Translations under genes and position numbers: made by a program
Shown here: positions 14,196 through 16,963 of the stretch, piece after piece
Numbering within the stretch: position 1 is the stretch's first letter
How the letters are laid out: the number at the start of each line of letters is the position of its first letter
DNA from: Ruminococcus flavefaciens
GTDB taxonomy: Bacteria > Bacillota > Clostridia > Oscillospirales > Ruminococcaceae
Direction: 5' to 3'
DNA length: 16,963 bases
NCBI GenBank assembly: GCA_902792495.1
Contig: CADBAC010000004.1
Coordinates: 1 to 16,963 of the forward strand
Notes under the pieces: model-generated
Databases searched by the model: none
Seen by the model: only the letters and a program-made list of their open reading frames with translations
Told to the model about the DNA's origin: nothing

Positions 14196-14603
14196 ATGGC
14201 TTTTTTCATAACGCTCGGTGCTCTGCTTATCCTCATAGGCGCTCTTATCTGCCGAAGCTACCGCATAAAATATGCAAGATACAAAGGCGTTACCGCTGAA
14301 GTCCTCGGCTACCGCTCGGATTTCCGTATGCACGGCGATGAGGAAGTGGAATACTACTGCGTTGTAGTAAACTATAATAACAACGGTGAGGATGTCCGTG
14401 CGGACCATGACGGATACGTTCCTGCCGATACTGTTACCGTTCAGAGAGGCGACAGCGTATCGGTTAGGATAGACCCTATGGTCCCCGATAAATTCCTTTT
14501 CACCGACGAGATAAAGGGTACTTCCTCTTTCGGCTCAGGCCTTGTTATCGGCGGAGCGCTGACTGTGGTTTTCCACCTTTTATCCGAACTGCTGTTCAAA
14601 TAA
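14196..14603 (+). CDS. Second DUF3592-like small membrane protein
   Basis: The 135-residue protein has an N-terminal membrane helix (about 3-20), a beta-rich middle (VEYYCVVVNYNNNGEDVRA, then VQRGDSVSVRIDPMVPDKFLF) and a C-terminal hydrophobic segment (about 113-133). The pattern GDSVSVRIDPxxPDKF corresponds to GEEVMVCYDPDDPVFF in the gene before it, so a shared DUF3592-like domain is likely. AAAGGAG lies about 8 nt before ATG and begins within 5 nt of the preceding stop, so the two genes are co-translated. Function unknown. purN follows after 15 nt. Confidence 0.7.
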   Translation: MAFFITLGALLILIGALICRSYRIKYARYKGVTAEVLGYRSDFRMHGDEEVEYYCVVVNYNNNGEDVRADHDGYVPADTVTVQRGDSVSVRIDPMVPDKFLFTDEIKGTSSFGSGLVIGGALTVVFHLLSELLFK

Positions 14604-14618
14604 TGGAGGTCTGACTTA

Positions 14619-15221
14619 ATGAAAAATATAGTTGTGCTCGTTTCGGGCGGAGGTACTAATTTACAGGCACTTATAGATGCCGAGAAAAGCGGTATCATCA
14701 AGGGCGGAAAAATAACCTGCGTCATCGCTTCAAAGGACGGCGTTTACGCTCTGGAACGTGCTAAAAATAACGATATCCCCACAAGAGTCATCCCACGCAA
14801 GGAGTACTCAGACAGCGTAAGCTACAGCAAAGCTATCCTTGAAGCTCTCAATGATGAGAAAGCCGACCTTGTGGTGCTTGCAGGCTTCATGACAATTCTC
14901 GATGAATGCGTCACAAAGGCATACGCTTATAAGATAATCAACGTTCACCCTGCACTTATCCCGTCATTCTGCGGCGAAGGCTACTACGGACTGAAAGTCC
15001 ATGAAGCCGCTCTCGCTTACGGTGTAAAGGTCAGCGGTGCTACAATTCATTTCGTCAACGAGAAAGCAGATGCAGGTGCTATCATCCTTCAGGGCACTGT
15101 TGAAGTGCAGAAGGACGATACCCCGGAAGTTCTCCAGAGACGTATCATGGAAAATGTGGAGTGGAAGCTTCTTCCGAAGGCTGTATCACTTTTCTGTCAG
15201 GACAGGATAGAGATAATATAA
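14619..15221 (+). CDS. purN: Phosphoribosylglycinamide formyltransferase (PurN)
   Basis: PurN transfers a formyl group from 10-formyl-tetrahydrofolate to GAR, giving FGAR. The 200-residue protein is of normal length. It begins with VLVSGGGTNLQAL (7-18), the phosphate-binding loop, and carries the catalytic triad N108, H110 and D151 in INVHPALIPSF (107-117) and NEKADAGAII (147-156). The loop after the HP motif (CGEGYYGLKVHEAAL) lacks the PGLHA-type text of the E. coli enzyme; this variant is one I associate with Clostridia. TGGAGG lies 9 nt before ATG. The following gene begins 1 nt after the stop. Confidence 0.96.
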   Translation: MKNIVVLVSGGGTNLQALIDAEKSGIIKGGKITCVIASKDGVYALERAKNNDIPTRVIPRKEYSDSVSYSKAILEALNDEKADLVVLAGFMTILDECVTKAYAYKIINVHPALIPSFCGEGYYGLKVHEAALAYGVKVSGATIHFVNEKADAGAIILQGTVEVQKDDTPEVLQRRIMENVEWKLLPKAVSLFCQDRIEII

Positions 15222-15222
15222 T

Positions 15223-15690
15223 ATGAATAAAGAAACAACCAATTCCCATAAAGGTGCAGCCGCTCTGCTGTTTCTGCTTACCCTTCCTTTCGTTGTCATT
15301 TTTTCGGATAGCGAATATAAATTCGTACTTGCTCTGGTGATAATAACTGCGCTGGCATTGGCCTGTCTTTTCGTAAAAGAAGGATTTATCGCCAATGACA
15401 GCGGCATAACATTCTGGAAATGGTGGAAGATCCGTACTCACTTCGACTACAATTCCATACATTCGATCGATGTAAAGGTTAAATTCCAACGTGTCGGAAA
15501 GGGCGGCTATCTTTTCCATCCTGTCTTTACTATGGTCATGACCACTGACAGAGGAAAATTCAGATTCATGGACAGTCCTAACGATTATTACGACCGGAAG
15601 GAATGCAAAGATCCCGACAAAATCAATGCTATACTTGAAAATTCAGACCTTATGCGTCTGAAAGAATACATTGAGGAGCACAAAAAATAA
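15223..15690 (+). CDS. Small membrane protein of unknown family
   Basis: The 155-residue protein has two adjacent membrane helices (about 11-27 and 34-51) and then a cytosolic, beta-rich domain (GFIANDSGITFWKWWKIRTHFDYNSIHSIDVKV) that looks like the bacterial PH-type fold found behind paired helices in small membrane proteins. This fold suggestion is by general appearance only. The C-terminus is charged. It starts 1 nt after purN with only a weak ribosome site, suggesting coupling. I do not recognise a named family. Confidence 0.7.
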   Translation: MNKETTNSHKGAAALLFLLTLPFVVIFSDSEYKFVLALVIITALALACLFVKEGFIANDSGITFWKWWKIRTHFDYNSIHSIDVKVKFQRVGKGGYLFHPVFTMVMTTDRGKFRFMDSPNDYYDRKECKDPDKINAILENSDLMRLKEYIEEHKK

Positions 15691-15739
15691 TCGACTGTCA
15701 TCAGAAAATAAATCTCGTTTTTATTAAAGCAGGTTATTT

Positions 15740-16291
15740 ATGAAATTAAAAGAAAACCAGACCATTCAGAAACTGTTTCTCTGCTTCTGGATGTATGCGG
15801 TGCTTGGCTGGCTTTATGAGGTCTTTCTTGAAGTGGTGGTCTATCACTGGGGATTCACCAACAGAGGCGTATTATTCGGCCCCTACTGCCCCGTTTACGG
15901 TGTGGGAGCGATCACGTTCCTGCTGTGCTTCGGCAAACTTATGCGCAAAAAGGACAACAGGACGCTGAACATCGTCAAACCCCTTCTCATCTTCCTCGGG
16001 TGCATGGCTGTGGCTACGCTTATCGAACTGGTCACAAGCTACATCCTCGAAGCCGCAACAGGCGCATGGCCGTGGCAGACCTACGCAGACTACAAATACA
16101 ATTTCCAGGCAAGAATAGCCCTTTCCACTTCGATAAGATTCGGTCTGGGAGGTGCATTCTTCCTCTACATCGTTCAGCCATTCTACGACTGGCTGCTGAA
16201 AAAGCCTTCACGCAAGGCTCTCAATATCATCGCTTTGACTGTCCTGATAATCGTTATCACGGACTGTATATACACTTTCTTAATTAAGTAA
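15740..16291 (+). CDS. Putative ABC-transporter permease of the CmpB family (PF06541-like)
   Basis: The 183-residue protein has about five hydrophobic segments and the family's signature near the N-terminus: FWMYAVLGWLYEVFLEVVVY (about 13-32), then FTNRGVLFGPYCPVYGVGA (about 36-54), which is the NRGxLxGPxxPxYG pattern of this group. A second conserved part is IELVTSYILEAATGAWPW (about 97-114). Despite the family name, a transport substrate has not been shown for it, and no ATPase gene is adjacent. The ribosome site is weak (AAAGCAGG). A gap of 49 nt precedes it, with no clear promoter. The IMP cyclohydrolase starts 13 nt after its stop. Confidence 0.8.
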   Translation: MKLKENQTIQKLFLCFWMYAVLGWLYEVFLEVVVYHWGFTNRGVLFGPYCPVYGVGAITFLLCFGKLMRKKDNRTLNIVKPLLIFLGCMAVATLIELVTSYILEAATGAWPWQTYADYKYNFQARIALSTSIRFGLGGAFFLYIVQPFYDWLLKKPSRKALNIIALTVLIIVITDCIYTFLIK

Positions 16292-16304
16292 AGGAGTAAA
16301 AATT

Positions 16305-16963
16305 ATGAAAAAACTTGATCTTGCTCAGGAACTCAGCTCAAACGCTTACCCCGGAAGAGGTATCGTTATCGGTAAGTCCGAGGACGGAAAATATGCCGTA
16401 ACTGCTTACTTCATCATGGGCAGAAGCGAAAACAGCCGCAACCGTGTATTCGTTGAGGACGGCGACGGTATCCGCACTCAGGCTTTCGATCCTTCAAAGC
16501 TGACTGATCCCCACCTTATCATATATGCACCTGTACGTGTACTCGGCAACAAGCTCATCGTAACAAACGGCGACCAGACCGATACTATCTATGAGCTTAT
16601 GGACAAGCAGCAGACATTTGAGCAGTCTCTCCGCACAAGAGAATTCGAGGACGATGCTCCTAACTTTACTCCCCGTATCTCAGGTATCCTCCACTTCGAG
16701 GGCAAGGGCTTCAACTACGCTATGTCGATCCTGAAGAGCGCTAACGGCAATCCCGATTCATGCCAGAGATATACATTCAGCTTCTCCAATCCTATCGCAG
16801 GCGAGGGACGCTTCATCCACACTTACATGGGCGACGGCAATCCGCTCCCGAGCTTTGAGGGCGAGCCTAAGCTGGTAGGAATCAGCGGCGATATCGACAG
16901 CTTCACAGATATGCTCTGGACTAACCTCAACGCTGACAACAAGGTTTCTCTCTTTGTACGCTA
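16305..16963 (+). CDS. purO: IMP cyclohydrolase, PurO type (3' end beyond the window)
   Basis: I translated 219 codons from ATG 16305, preceded by AAAGGAG; no stop appears before the right edge. The text SSNAYPGRGIVIGKSEDGKYAVTAYFIMGRSENSRNRVF (residues about 12-50) matches the N-terminus of the archaeal-type IMP cyclohydrolase family, and LVGISGDIDSFTDMLW near the end is consistent. This enzyme closes FAICAR to IMP, the last step of the pathway. It replaces the cyclohydrolase half of the usual bacterial PurH. A stand-alone AICAR formyltransferase would be needed and may lie just downstream. The symbol follows the family; bacterial members are often annotated only as IMP cyclohydrolase. Confidence 0.85.
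   Translation, partial: MKKLDLAQELSSNAYPGRGIVIGKSEDGKYAVTAYFIMGRSENSRNRVFVEDGDGIRTQAFDPSKLTDPHLIIYAPVRVLGNKLIVTNGDQTDTIYELMDKQQTFEQSLRTREFEDDAPNFTPRISGILHFEGKGFNYAMSILKSANGNPDSCQRYTFSFSNPIAGEGRFIHTYMGDGNPLPSFEGEPKLVGISGDIDSFTDMLWTNLNADNKVSLFVR

Overview
The window reads as chromosomal DNA of a Ruminococcus-like member of the Clostridia (Oscillospiraceae). The evidence is the Gram-positive-style AGGAGG ribosome sites, a secreted lamin-tail/CotH-type protein, a bacterial expansin, and a purine gene set that includes a PurO-type IMP cyclohydrolase. This placement is inferred from gene content only. No rRNA, tRNA, CRISPR array or transposase gene was seen.

Left part (1-4722, minus strand). A secreted lamin-tail/chitobiase-like/CotH-like protein runs off the left edge and has its own sigma-A-like promoter at 1175-1203. 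Upstream of it lie a TPR protein, with a clear terminator at 1280-1312, and a 664-residue Pro/Gln/Ala-rich protein with a possible zinc-binding N-terminus and several families of repeated short motifs. The last gene has a strong predicted promoter (4694-4722) and a roughly 185-nt leader that can form many stems. This leader is the best candidate here for an undescribed cis-regulatory RNA.

Right part (4986-16963, plus strand). A promoter at 4986-5014 precedes a GT2 membrane glycosyltransferase, then a membrane-anchored WG-repeat protein whose 3' end overlaps purE by 8 nt. Next come purE, a DUF4272 protein, a HAD phosphatase, a small DUF6440-like protein, purC, a purF-like gene, a heptad-repeat palindromic element, purM, a terminator-like hairpin, an expansin, two small DUF3592-type membrane proteins, purN, a small membrane protein, a CmpB-type membrane protein and a PurO-type IMP cyclohydrolase cut by the right edge.

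Together purE, purC, purF-like, purM, purN and purO cover PRPP to phosphoribosylamine, GAR formylation, AIR formation, AIR carboxylation, SAICAR synthesis and the last ring closure to IMP. No purD, purL, purK, purB or AICAR formyltransferase lies in the window. The most striking coding feature is the PurF-like protein: its glutaminase domain has Gly where the nucleophilic Cys should be and has lost the other glutamine-site motifs, while the PRPP site and the iron-sulfur-type cysteines remain. The expansin carries an isolated dockerin-like calcium-loop motif behind its signal peptide.
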